A stretch of 20,846 nucleotides of DNA from JANXVV01 sp038230975 (lineage in GTDB: Bacteria > Planctomycetota > Phycisphaerae > Tepidisphaerales > Tepidisphaeraceae), in NCBI GenBank assembly GCA_038230975.1, contig JBBRMF010000070.1, forward strand, positions 1 through 20,846. The letters are read 5' to 3'. The notes beneath the pieces were generated by a model that was not told the origin of the DNA, searched no databases, and worked only from the letters and a program-made list of their open reading frames with translations. Of this stretch, positions 7,376-14,131 are shown piece after piece; the stretch's first letter is position 1, and every line of letters begins with the position of its first letter. The translations under genes and the position numbers were made by a program.

Positions 7376-7557
7376 CTAGCACTACAGCGCGACTTAAAAT
7401 ATTCGGGCAAGAAATGGCCACTGAGGCGCAAAGACACAGAGAAGATCATAAAGATGAGAACGGGAAGAGTTAGTTCTCTCTGTGCTTTTCACTCGGTGTC
7501 TCTGTGCCTCTGTGGCTATTTTCCGAATGTGTGAGTCAAACCGCGATGTAGTGCTAG
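7376..7557. repeat. second type of inverted-repeat element (CTCTGTG family)
   Basis: The outer ends are about 16-bp inverted repeats with one or two mismatches (7376-7391 CTAGCACTACAGCGCG, 7542-7557 CGCGATGTAGTGCTAG). A second, inner pair of arms follows. Bases 7401-7441 (ATTCGG...GACACAGAGAA) pair imperfectly with 7472-7528, which contain the phrase GTGTCTCTGTGCCTCTGTGG. I recall very similar 'ctctgtgcctctgtggt' palindromes as common dispersed repeats in planctomycete and other environmental genomes. That is recollection, not a search. No ORF of interest lies inside. It shares no core with the other elements. Its right end contains the stop codon of the neighbouring esterase gene. Confidence 0.65.
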
Positions 7558-9299
7558 TTGCCCGCTTGCGGTTTTACTTCCGGGCGATTTAACGCCTCAA
7601 CTGCGGAAGTCTGACGAGGTTCGGACCAAATGCGCGGCCAATCATCCGTGCGGAAGGGGGCTGTGGGAAGTCCATCGGCGTTGTAAAGATTCCCATGCGG
7701 ATCGTTGGACCAGTCGTAACGTACTGCTACGGGATGTGGCACGCGCGCGCTCTGCACGATGACGCTGCTGCCGACGATCGAGGCTTCCGCCCACACGAAC
7801 TTGCGATCCTCACCCGCAATCGCAAAGCCCTGGAGCAAGCCGCCTTCGCGGGTGATTAAACCGTGACCGGAATCGAGAAAATTGAGGCGAATCCGATCGT
7901 TGCGGATTTCCATGGAGGTATAATTGGGTCCGGCAGCCACGACGGGCATTTTGTAGACGATCGCCTCCGCCACATTCGCGAGACGCTCGGCGACGCTTTG
8001 CTTGCCGGGGTAATGAATTTTTCCACCCAGGTCGATCGTGCAGGCCATTGCAGTGTTCGGGAGCATTTTGCAGGCAATCGCCTGCGCCTCACGTACCCAG
8101 GGCCAATGTTGATTGTCCGGCGGCGTGGACGGTAGGGCGGGCGCTTTGTTCACGCCATTACCCCCCCAATCGTTCGCCAGTTGTACAAGCAGGAAGGGAA
8201 AATCTCCCTGGCCCCAGGCTTTGCGCCAGGCGCGAATCATCAGGGCCAGTGTGCTGCGTTGGTCATCTTCACGTCCATTACGCGCGTCGGTTTCACCCTG
8301 ATACCAGATGACACCGCAAATGGCGAAGGGCATGAGCGGGGTGATTTGGGAGTCGTAAATTCCGCCCCATCGCTGTGGGTCGATTGGGACCGGGGGAGCC
8401 TTCGCCAGCGGGTTGCCACCTTTGGCTTGACGAGTCGTTGCCTGCCAAGTGGCGTAACCTTTCTTCGATGACGCATATTCAAGGATCGATCGCTTCCAAT
8501 CGTCGTTGAGCGCTTTCAATTCCGGATCATTTTCAACCAACGGGCCGGACTTTGGGGCCCATTGCTTGATGACGGTTCCTCCGACGGCTCGGACGACCAG
8601 ACCGATGGGAACTTGGAGATCATGTTGAAGTTGCCGACCGAAGAAATATCCAACCGCCGAGCAATTGCCGACGTTCTTCGGGGAGCACTCGACCCAGTCG
8701 CGTCCAGTGGCTTTGACGAATGATCCGCTGCTGCTGTTGATGCGAATTTGCGGGAAGTTGGCGTTGGCGATTTCGTCATTCGCGTTAGAACATTGGCGAA
8801 CGAGCAATTCCATGTTCGATTGGCCGGAGCACACCCAGACGTCACCGGCTAACACGTTGGACAGGGTGACGGTCTTTTCATGGCCGGCATCTTTGCCTGT
8901 TACGGAAATGAAATGAGGGCCGCCCGCCGGGAGAGGTTCAAACTGCGCGAGCCACCGACCGAGGTGGTCGGCGACAATCTTGCGGGTTTGATCGTCCAGA
9001 TGAACGGTCACGAATTCCCCCGGTCGGGCGAAGCCGAAGATGGGGAGATCCCTATCGCGCTGAAGCACCATGTTGCTGCTGAAGATCGTGGCGAAACGGA
9101 GGCCAGCCTGTTGGGTGCTTGCTGTGGGAACGGTGGTCGGTTGGGTAGTGGCCAGTTGTGTTGTAGGCAAAACGCCGGCAAATGATGGATCAAGACGAAC
9201 CGGCTGCGATGCGCAACCTACGATGATGCACGCGCCATATGCGACGATCAACACTGAAAGAAGGGTGTTTGAGAGAGCACAACGCTTGAGATGAAACAT
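7554..9299 (-). CDS. sialate O-acetylesterase family lipoprotein
   Basis: The 581-residue protein starts with a lipoprotein signal peptide (LLSVLIVAYGACIIVGC, lipid-modified Cys29). A Thr/Pro/Gln-rich linker to about residue 65 comes next, then a beta-sandwich segment (FSSNMVLQRDRDLPIFGFARPGE), a typical opening for the family. The SGNH/SASA catalytic domain follows: VWVCSGQSNMEL with nucleophile Ser161, VGYFFGRQLQ, the GGT block and GVIWYQGETDA. The C-terminal part contains WSNDPHGNLYNADGLPTAPFRTD, the usual end of these enzymes. Members remove O-acetyl groups from sialic acids or plant glycans, so degradation of acetylated polysaccharide outside the cytoplasm is the likely job. ATG 9299 places the signal peptide correctly; the ribosome-binding site is weak. 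The TAG stop falls inside the terminal repeat of the adjacent element. The gene is divergent from the riboswitch locus. Confidence 0.93.
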   Translation of the reverse strand: MFHLKRCALSNTLLSVLIVAYGACIIVGCASQPVRLDPSFAGVLPTTQLATTQPTTVPTASTQQAGLRFATIFSSNMVLQRDRDLPIFGFARPGEFVTVHLDDQTRKIVADHLGRWLAQFEPLPAGGPHFISVTGKDAGHEKTVTLSNVLAGDVWVCSGQSNMELLVRQCSNANDEIANANFPQIRINSSSGSFVKATGRDWVECSPKNVGNCSAVGYFFGRQLQHDLQVPIGLVVRAVGGTVIKQWAPKSGPLVENDPELKALNDDWKRSILEYASSKKGYATWQATTRQAKGGNPLAKAPPVPIDPQRWGGIYDSQITPLMPFAICGVIWYQGETDARNGREDDQRSTLALMIRAWRKAWGQGDFPFLLVQLANDWGGNGVNKAPALPSTPPDNQHWPWVREAQAIACKMLPNTAMACTIDLGGKIHYPGKQSVAERLANVAEAIVYKMPVVAAGPNYTSMEIRNDRIRLNFLDSGHGLITREGGLLQGFAIAGEDRKFVWAEASIVGSSVIVQSARVPHPVAVRYDWSNDPHGNLYNADGLPTAPFRTDDWPRIWSEPRQTSAVEALNRPEVKPQAGN

Positions 9300-9380
9300 G
9301 ATTTTCTACCGCTCTAAATTGCCGAATTGATATCGCCCGAATGTATGGGATCGGACTTAATGAGGTGTACCACAAAGGGT

Positions 9381-9420
9381 GGAAAATGTTGTAAGTGATC
9401 GATTGCACTCGACATTTTCC
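9381..9420. repeat. inverted repeat in the divergent intergenic region
   Basis: Perfect 9-bp arms GGAAAATGT (9381-9389) and ACATTTTCC (9412-9420) are separated by 22 bases. The spacer holds a smaller AGTG/CACT pair. It lies between the esterase start and the cobalamin riboswitch. It could be an operator or an RNA hairpin for either gene. There is no T tract typical of a terminator. Confidence 0.4.
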
Positions 9421-9503
9421 TTATCGAAATTTGCATATCCAATAAAAAATGGGGTGGGAATCTGACGACTTGCATCGCCAGAATCCTTCGTTATGGTGTT
9501 CGC

Positions 9504-9697
9504 ACCTTTAGGTGGCTGCGAAGCCTGTCATGCATCCTGCAAGGGAGCATGACGATGGGAAGGCGGTTTAATTCCGCCGCGGACGCGCCGCTGTATAGGA
9601 CTGTTGTATTTGCAAGTTACGAAGCCACTGACAGTGGATTACCACTTTCGGGAAGGCGACTTGTGAAAGTCCTGAGCCAGAAGACCTGCCTGAAGGT
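9504..9697 (+). ncRNA. cobalamin (B12) riboswitch aptamer
   Basis: The conserved landmarks of the cobalamin riboswitch appear in order. GATGGGAAGGCGG (9554-9566) leads a small hairpin. GCGGACGCGCCGCTGTA (9579-9595) is the core junction, and GAAGCCACTG (9621-9630) begins the B12-box region. GGGAAGGCGAC (9650-9660) follows. AGTCCTGAGCCAGAAGACCTGCCT (9669-9692) is the near-invariant 3' end. Closing stems pair 9504-9509 with 9692-9697 and AGGT 9510-9513 with ACCT 9684-9687. A further hairpin (9526-9532 with 9547-9553) fits a peripheral stem. The RNA binds adenosyl- or other cobalamins and normally turns off the downstream gene. A weak -10-like TATGGT (9492-9497) would start transcription right at the aptamer. 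A long terminator follows. Downstream is a PEP-CTERM protein, an unusual target. Confidence 0.93.
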
Positions 9698-9866
9698 TTG
9701 ACCCGGTTTGTGGAGATTTCTTTTGAAGAGATCGCCGCCGGGTTTTCGGATTCGTCCTCGCGAAATGGGACGACCGGGATGATCCAGCAAACCTTCGGGC
9801 GCGGCGGACTTTTTCGCCGTCGGTGGCTATTGATGCCGCCGATCTTTCGCCTGTTCGATGCTTTTG

Positions 9867-9929
9867 AACCCTCGGTCTTGCCCTGCGCTCTTTTTAGCGC
9901 TTTGCGAGGTCGAGGGTTTTTCGTTTTCG
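9867..9929 (+). terminator. intrinsic terminator, probable riboswitch expression platform
   Basis: A very long hairpin starts with an outer 8-bp stem AACCCTCG (9867-9874) / CGAGGGTT (9911-9918). Seven more pairs, including G-T wobbles, continue inward. An inner GCGCT/AGCGC stem surrounds a CTTTTT loop. It is followed directly by TTTTTCGTTTTC. It sits 170 bases after the aptamer and 37 bases before the start codon. The obvious reading is premature termination when cobalamin is bound. Confidence 0.8.
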
Positions 9930-9947
9930 TGCCGCGCGACTCGGCAC
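9929..9947 (+). promoter_or_regulatory. small hairpin beside the ribosome-binding site
   Basis: A 6-bp stem GTGCCG (9929-9934) / CGGCAC (9942-9947) ends 3 bases before the ribosome-binding site GGAAGGAG (9951-9958). It might affect translation initiation or mRNA stability; no more can be said. Confidence 0.35.
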
Positions 9948-9965
9948 TTCGGAAGGAGCATCGTG

Positions 9966-11189
9966 ATGTTTCGTGGATCACTTCGTTCGTTGGCCATTCT
10001 CGCATCGGCCACCGCAGGGGCAATTTCATGGCAACCGATTGGGGCCGCGCCCGTGACGGCGGACCAGGCCGTTTATTCACCGGGAAATGCGCCGGCAAAC
10101 TATCAGAACCCCAATGCTGCACTGGGTTCCCTTAACGGTGATACGGGATTCGGTGGATTGCATCCGTTCAATCCGGCGTATAGTCCCAACGATATCGTTC
10201 AAGTGGGTGAAGGGGGCAATCTTACGCTGCATCTGTCGACCCCGGTTGCGCCCAACGGTTTTAATTTAGGCGTTCACAGCAATGTCGGCCTTCAGGATGT
10301 ATCCGTCGACGGCAGCGGTTTGACGGATGGTTCCGCTTCCAGCCTTGGGCAGGTGTCGCGCGCTTCGGTCAGCGTCAGCCAGGATGGAATTCACTTTGTC
10401 GCGATCAACGGTGGCAACCCGGTTACGTTTTCAAATCCGACCAATTACTTTATCGATACACCGATCCTGAATTACTTTCAAACCACGCTGGCGGGGCAGG
10501 CGCATGCGAGCCAGTCCAAGCCCTATTTAGGGATTGCTCCGTTCGTCAACAATACGTATGAGCAGATCAAGACCACGCTCAACCAATCTGCCGGTGGGAC
10601 ATGGCTCGATCTTCGCGGGACGGTCCCGGTGGCCGTGAACTATGTGAGGTTTACGGTCGCGGCCGGGTCGGGCGATCGGATGATCGTCGATGCAATAGGC
10701 GGGCTTGGGGCTGCCAACACGCTGGTGGACGGGGGTCGTGTAATCTCCGAGGACGTCGGCAGCGGTATTCACACGAGCGACGTCGTGATCGATTTTGGAC
10801 CCCAAAGCTACGATTTCAAAGTTCACTATAATGCTGGAATCACCGGTGAGGATGCGCTGAAGTTACTCGAGGCGAACAGCGATTTCCGGCTTACCGTCAA
10901 AACCTACTCATTCGGCGATCTGGTCACCGGGATGGACTACGGCGGTTACAAACAAGTGGGCGGGGGAAACCTCGGGGATAACTATTGGGGTTACTACCTT
11001 GGGGATGGCAATTCCTGGAATGTTTCTGGCCAGGGCGCGGGGACGAGACTTTTGACGGAGGGTTCTTACGACGGCTGGGTCTGGAAGTCGGCCCAAACCA
11101 CCGCACCCGATTTTGCGATCGTCCCGGAACCTACGACCGGCGCACTGGCGGCGTTGACGATGCTTCTGCTGGTGCGGCGACGTAAATGA
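9966..11189 (+). CDS. B12-regulated PEP-CTERM surface protein with a DUF4430-like C-terminal domain
   Basis: The 407-residue protein has a signal peptide (residues 1-28), a beta-rich region (about 30-245; LTLHLSTPVAPNGFNLGVHS; later VNYVRFTVAAG as in discoidin-like folds) and a second domain (about 270-374). It ends in VPEP (386-389), a hydrophobic stretch and RRRK. That tail is the PEP-CTERM signal cut and anchored by exosortase. In the second domain the order G..GEDALKLL, then YSFGDLVTGMDYGG, then DNYWGYYLGDG..W and LLTEGSYDGWVWK resembles DUF4430, the fold of the transcobalamin/intrinsic-factor beta-domain. I infer this from pattern only. The start ATG 9966 has GGAAGGAG 7 bases upstream; the longer frame to 9858 would run through the terminator. 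With the B12 riboswitch upstream, a corrinoid-binding surface role is plausible. No exosortase gene is in the window. Confidence 0.9.
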   Translation: MFRGSLRSLAILASATAGAISWQPIGAAPVTADQAVYSPGNAPANYQNPNAALGSLNGDTGFGGLHPFNPAYSPNDIVQVGEGGNLTLHLSTPVAPNGFNLGVHSNVGLQDVSVDGSGLTDGSASSLGQVSRASVSVSQDGIHFVAINGGNPVTFSNPTNYFIDTPILNYFQTTLAGQAHASQSKPYLGIAPFVNNTYEQIKTTLNQSAGGTWLDLRGTVPVAVNYVRFTVAAGSGDRMIVDAIGGLGAANTLVDGGRVISEDVGSGIHTSDVVIDFGPQSYDFKVHYNAGITGEDALKLLEANSDFRLTVKTYSFGDLVTGMDYGGYKQVGGGNLGDNYWGYYLGDGNSWNVSGQGAGTRLLTEGSYDGWVWKSAQTTAPDFAIVPEPTTGALAALTMLLLVRRRK

Positions 11190-11204
11190 TGCATGTTCCC
11201 TGAA

Positions 11205-11238
11205 AGCCGGTCTCGTCGCTGGAGCGGCGGGACCGGCT
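11205..11238 (+). other. intercistronic hairpin between the PEP-CTERM and pseudopilin genes
   Basis: Two 16-base arms (11205-11220 and 11223-11238) pair completely if two G-U wobbles are allowed, around a 2-base loop. The following bases (ACTTTACGACGTTT) are not a good T tract. It may be a partial terminator or an mRNA-stabilising element that sets the ratio of the two products. Confidence 0.6.
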
Positions 11239-11267
11239 ACTTTACGACGTTTGGCTAAGGGTTCGTC

Positions 11268-12050
11268 ATGAATTGTTTCGATGGCGCTGGGATCGTGCGG
11301 AAGGGAAGCCGCCAGGGTTTTACGCTGGTGGAGCTGCTGGTCGTCATCGGGATCATTTCGGTGTTAATGGGGCTGCTTCTTCCCGCGCTGGGTGTTGCGC
11401 GCGAAAACGCCAAGACGATTACCTGCCTCAGCAACCTCCGGCAGCTGGCTGTCGCCGCGCAGATCTACTGCGATCGATACAAAGGTTCGTATCCAATCGC
11501 GTATTACGATGATGGCGGAACTACTCTTCGCACATCTTACGCCTGGGATTTCAACAGTATTCGCAATTTAACCACGGGTGGATTGAAGACCGAACCGGGT
11601 TTGCTTTGGGACAATGATACTTCCGCCAAAGTGCAGCAATGTCCGGCTTACGACGGGAAATCCAACACGTTGGCGGACCCATTTACGGGTTATAATTACA
11701 ACACCAGCTATATCGGTCACGGCCAATATGAGAGCATTGTGGAGCCGGCCAGATCAGGGCAGATTCGATATTCTTCCAGGTGCGCGCTGTTCGGGGACGG
11801 GCAATACGGTGGGGGCGCGAATAAATTTATGAGGGCCCCGCTGCCGAATCCCGGCGACGCCACATTCACGGCTCGCGCTTCAGGCACACAAGGCTTCCGG
11901 CATCGTCGTCGAACCAATGTCGTGTTCTGCGACGGGCACGGGGAATCACTTCTGGAACGTCATCTCAACAGCTCTCCTTCCGAAATTCCGAAGATTGCGG
12001 ATGGGACCGGATTTCTGTCTGTAGACAACCGGTTTTACTCGACCGAATGA
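11268..12050 (+). CDS. type II secretion-like pseudopilin (H-X9-DG / DUF1559-like)
   Basis: This 260-residue protein has a type III (prepilin) signal: basic MNCFDGAGIVRKGSRQG, then FTLVELLVVIGIISVLMGLLLPAL. Cleavage is expected after Gly17, leaving Phe as the first residue and Glu at position 5. The hydrophobic helix continues to ARENAKTITCLSNLRQLAVAAQIYC, the usual planctomycete pseudopilin stalk. The end carries FRHRRRTNVVFCDGHGESLL, matching the 'H..N..F.DGH' motif of DUF1559-type proteins. Such proteins are hugely expanded in planctomycetes; their role is presumed to be in surface structures or secretion. The gene starts at ATG 11268 with AAGGG 7 bases upstream. It lies 78 bases after the PEP-CTERM gene on the same strand, with only a hairpin between, so it may share the riboswitch-controlled transcript. 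Confidence 0.92.
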   Translation: MNCFDGAGIVRKGSRQGFTLVELLVVIGIISVLMGLLLPALGVARENAKTITCLSNLRQLAVAAQIYCDRYKGSYPIAYYDDGGTTLRTSYAWDFNSIRNLTTGGLKTEPGLLWDNDTSAKVQQCPAYDGKSNTLADPFTGYNYNTSYIGHGQYESIVEPARSGQIRYSSRCALFGDGQYGGGANKFMRAPLPNPGDATFTARASGTQGFRHRRRTNVVFCDGHGESLLERHLNSSPSEIPKIADGTGFLSVDNRFYSTE

Positions 12051-12073
12051 AAGCACCTGCTGCAGGCAGCAAT

Positions 12074-12101
12074 TTGATTGAAACAACACACGCCCTACAA
12101 T
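12074..12101 (+). promoter_or_regulatory. sigma70-like promoter of the MarR-efflux operon
   Basis: TTGATT (12074-12079) and TACAAT (12096-12101; five of six matches to TATAAT) are separated by 16 bases. The predicted start of transcription falls in the MarR palindrome immediately downstream. The arrangement is what one expects for a self-repressing regulator gene. Confidence 0.55.
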
Positions 12102-12103
12102 GT

Positions 12104-12125
12104 ATTACTTAGGGAGCTAAGTAAT
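12104..12125. promoter_or_regulatory. probable MarR operator (inverted repeat)
   Basis: ATTACTTA (12104-12111) and TAAGTAAT (12118-12125) form a perfect 8-bp inverted repeat with a 6-base spacer. It lies between the -10 box and the MarR start codon. The spacer GGGAGC contains the only purine-rich ribosome-binding-site candidate for the gene. MarR dimers commonly bind AT-rich palindromes of about this size over their own promoters. Confidence 0.6.
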
Positions 12126-12130
12126 TTACA

Positions 12131-12634
12131 ATGCATGTGTCGCCGGATAGAAAATCTGCGGAAGCCCCAGTCGAGGAAAATGCGTTGCGTGCATTGGTCC
12201 GCGCGTTCGGGGTGGTCGATCGTGTCATGCAACCTTATTTTGCGAGGTTCGGAATCAGCGGTGCGCAATGGAGCGTGTTGCGGCAACTCCACCGCGCCGA
12301 AGGCGAAGGATTTGCCTCGCTGCGCATGACTGAATTGAGCAAGCAGCTGCTGATCCGATTGCCAAGCGCCACGGGAGTGGTCGACCGATTGGTTCGCGAC
12401 GGTTTAGTGAGCCGTGTAGCGCTCCCCGAGGATCTTCGCGTTAAACTGATCAGCTTGACGGAGGCCGGCCAGCAACGTGTGCACGACGTGCTGAAAGTTC
12501 ACGATCGCCAGATCGAATCGATGCTGGCGGGACTCTCAGTTCTTGAGCAAACGGAATTACAGCGATTGCTCACGCAAATGCGGATGCATCTGGAAACGCA
12601 ACTCAACGCGAAAGAATTCGCACATCGTGTATAA
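12131..12634 (+). CDS. MarR family transcriptional regulator
   Basis: The 167-residue protein has a winged-helix MarR layout. Helical N-terminus ALRALVRAFGVVDRVMQPYFARFGISGAQWSVLRQL comes first, then the recognition part TELSKQLLIRLPSATGVVDRLVRDGLVSRV. The wing has the family motif PEDLRVKLISLTEAGQQ (in most MarRs D.R......T..G). A C-terminal dimerisation helix ends the protein. It is expected to repress the downstream exporter genes and release DNA on binding a small aromatic or drug-like ligand. The ATG at 12131 is the only usable start, because a TAA lies in frame at 12122. GGGAG lies 14 bases upstream, inside the operator loop, so translation may be weak. The membrane-fusion protein gene begins 39 bases after the stop. 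Confidence 0.93.
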   Translation: MHVSPDRKSAEAPVEENALRALVRAFGVVDRVMQPYFARFGISGAQWSVLRQLHRAEGEGFASLRMTELSKQLLIRLPSATGVVDRLVRDGLVSRVALPEDLRVKLISLTEAGQQRVHDVLKVHDRQIESMLAGLSVLEQTELQRLLTQMRMHLETQLNAKEFAHRV

Positions 12635-12673
12635 GCACCGCAGACGGTTTTTTCGCTCGCAGGATCAAGCTCT

Positions 12674-14032
12674 ATGAAGTCATTTCTAAAAACTCTGCTC
12701 GTGTTGGTTTTCATCGGTGCACTGTGTGGCGCAGGCTGGCTGTGGTATTTGAAACGCAACGCCGGGGCTGCAATTACCTACCGAACGGCTCCGGTTCAGC
12801 ATGGTGATTTGATGTCGACCATCGGTGCCACGGGGACGCTTGAGCCTGAAGAAGTGGTCGATGTCGGTGCGCAGGTCGCCGGGCAGATTCTTACGTTCGG
12901 ACCGGATCCAAACAATAAAGGTAAGCTTGTCGACTACAATACTGAGGTGGTTGAAGGGAGCATTCTCGCCCAGATTGATGATTCTCTGTATGCGTCCGAT
13001 CGCGATCAGAATACCGCGCAGTTGGAATCGTCCAAGGCCAATGTCGCCAAAGCCCAGGCGGATTTAGGGCAATCCAAAGCCAAGTTTGTACAGGCCGAAC
13101 GCGATTGGAAGCGGGCAAAGGAAGCGCAAAAAGGGGTGATGTCGCAGGCGGATACCGATGCGTTCGAGGCGGCGTACGAGTCGGCTCGCGCAAATGTGAC
13201 CTCTGCCGAAGCGGGCGTGACACTCGCACAGAAGAGCGTTACTTCTGCCGAAGCATCGCTGAAAAGATCTGTGCGAAACTTGAGTTACTGCACGATTAAA
13301 TCGCCGGTGAAAGGCGTGATTATCGATCGCCGCGTGAATATTGGGCAGACCGTTGTTTCGAGCCTCAATGCGCCAAGTTTGTTTCTAATCGCCAAGGATC
13401 TGACGAAGATGCAGATTTGGGCTTCCGTCAACGAAGCGGATATTGGCAGCATTCATCCGGATCAACCGGTGACATTTACGGTGGATGCCGCGCCGGATCG
13501 TGTGTTTCTAGGGAAGGTCGGGAAAATTCGGTTGAATGCGACGACGACTCAGAATGTGGTGACCTACACGGTTGAGATTAATACGGACAACTCGGATCGG
13601 GCCCTTAAGCCATATCTAACGGCAAATGTTCAGTTTGAAGTCGCGAAGCACGACGACGTGTTGATGGTACCGAATATCGCGTTACGCTGGATGCCGACCC
13701 AACCCACGCAGGTTTCTCCGGAAACATTGGTGTCGATGAATGAGAAAGGAAAATCCGGAGGCCCGACGACCGGAAAGTCCCCTGGCCCAAGCACGCGTAG
13801 ATCCGACACGAAAGCCCGCACGCATGGCACGATTTGGATTGAGGACGGTCCGTTCGCCAAGCCAGTGAAGGTCAAACTCGGGTTGACGGATGGCACGAAC
13901 ACGGAGGTTTCCGCCAGTGAATTGAAGGAAGGCATGCTAGTGATCATCGGAGAAGTTCGTGCGGACGAAGCCGGCAGTGGCGATGCCAAGAATCCGTTCA
14001 TGCCACAATTCAATCGTGGTGGCCGCCGCTGA
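12674..14032 (+). CDS. HlyD/MacA-type membrane fusion protein
   Basis: This periplasmic adaptor has 452 residues. An N-terminal membrane anchor (about residues 4-26) is followed by the first lipoyl half (TGTLEPEEVVDVGAQVAGQI). A long helical hairpin follows (about 120-205, many 'A..QLE..KA.V..A' heptads). The second lipoyl half comes next (YCTIKSPVKGVIIDRRVNIGQTV), then beta-barrel and membrane-proximal domains. A short insertion, PDPNNKGKLVDYNTEVVEG, sits between the two conserved parts of the first lipoyl half. There is a Ser/Lys/Gly/Thr-rich low-complexity patch near residues 355-380. It would link the MacB-like permease to an outer-membrane channel. ATG 12674 has AGGA 10 bases upstream. 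The ATPase and permease follow on the same strand. No TolC-like gene is nearby, so the outer-membrane partner must be elsewhere or absent. Confidence 0.93.
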   Translation: MKSFLKTLLVLVFIGALCGAGWLWYLKRNAGAAITYRTAPVQHGDLMSTIGATGTLEPEEVVDVGAQVAGQILTFGPDPNNKGKLVDYNTEVVEGSILAQIDDSLYASDRDQNTAQLESSKANVAKAQADLGQSKAKFVQAERDWKRAKEAQKGVMSQADTDAFEAAYESARANVTSAEAGVTLAQKSVTSAEASLKRSVRNLSYCTIKSPVKGVIIDRRVNIGQTVVSSLNAPSLFLIAKDLTKMQIWASVNEADIGSIHPDQPVTFTVDAAPDRVFLGKVGKIRLNATTTQNVVTYTVEINTDNSDRALKPYLTANVQFEVAKHDDVLMVPNIALRWMPTQPTQVSPETLVSMNEKGKSGGPTTGKSPGPSTRRSDTKARTHGTIWIEDGPFAKPVKVKLGLTDGTNTEVSASELKEGMLVIIGEVRADEAGSGDAKNPFMPQFNRGGRR

Positions 14033-14131
14033 GGATAAGTGTCGGGCACCCGTAGCCTCAAAACTCAATGAATCCGTTAGCGGTTTCAGTGAGCATTCGA
14101 TTTGGATTTGAAACGATTGGACGGAACATCC

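Noticed and set aside
9568..10122. A 184-codon minus-strand open frame
   Set aside because: It lies over the riboswitch, terminator and signal peptide of the PEP-CTERM gene, and its Arg/Ser/Pro-rich sequence looks like an antisense shadow.
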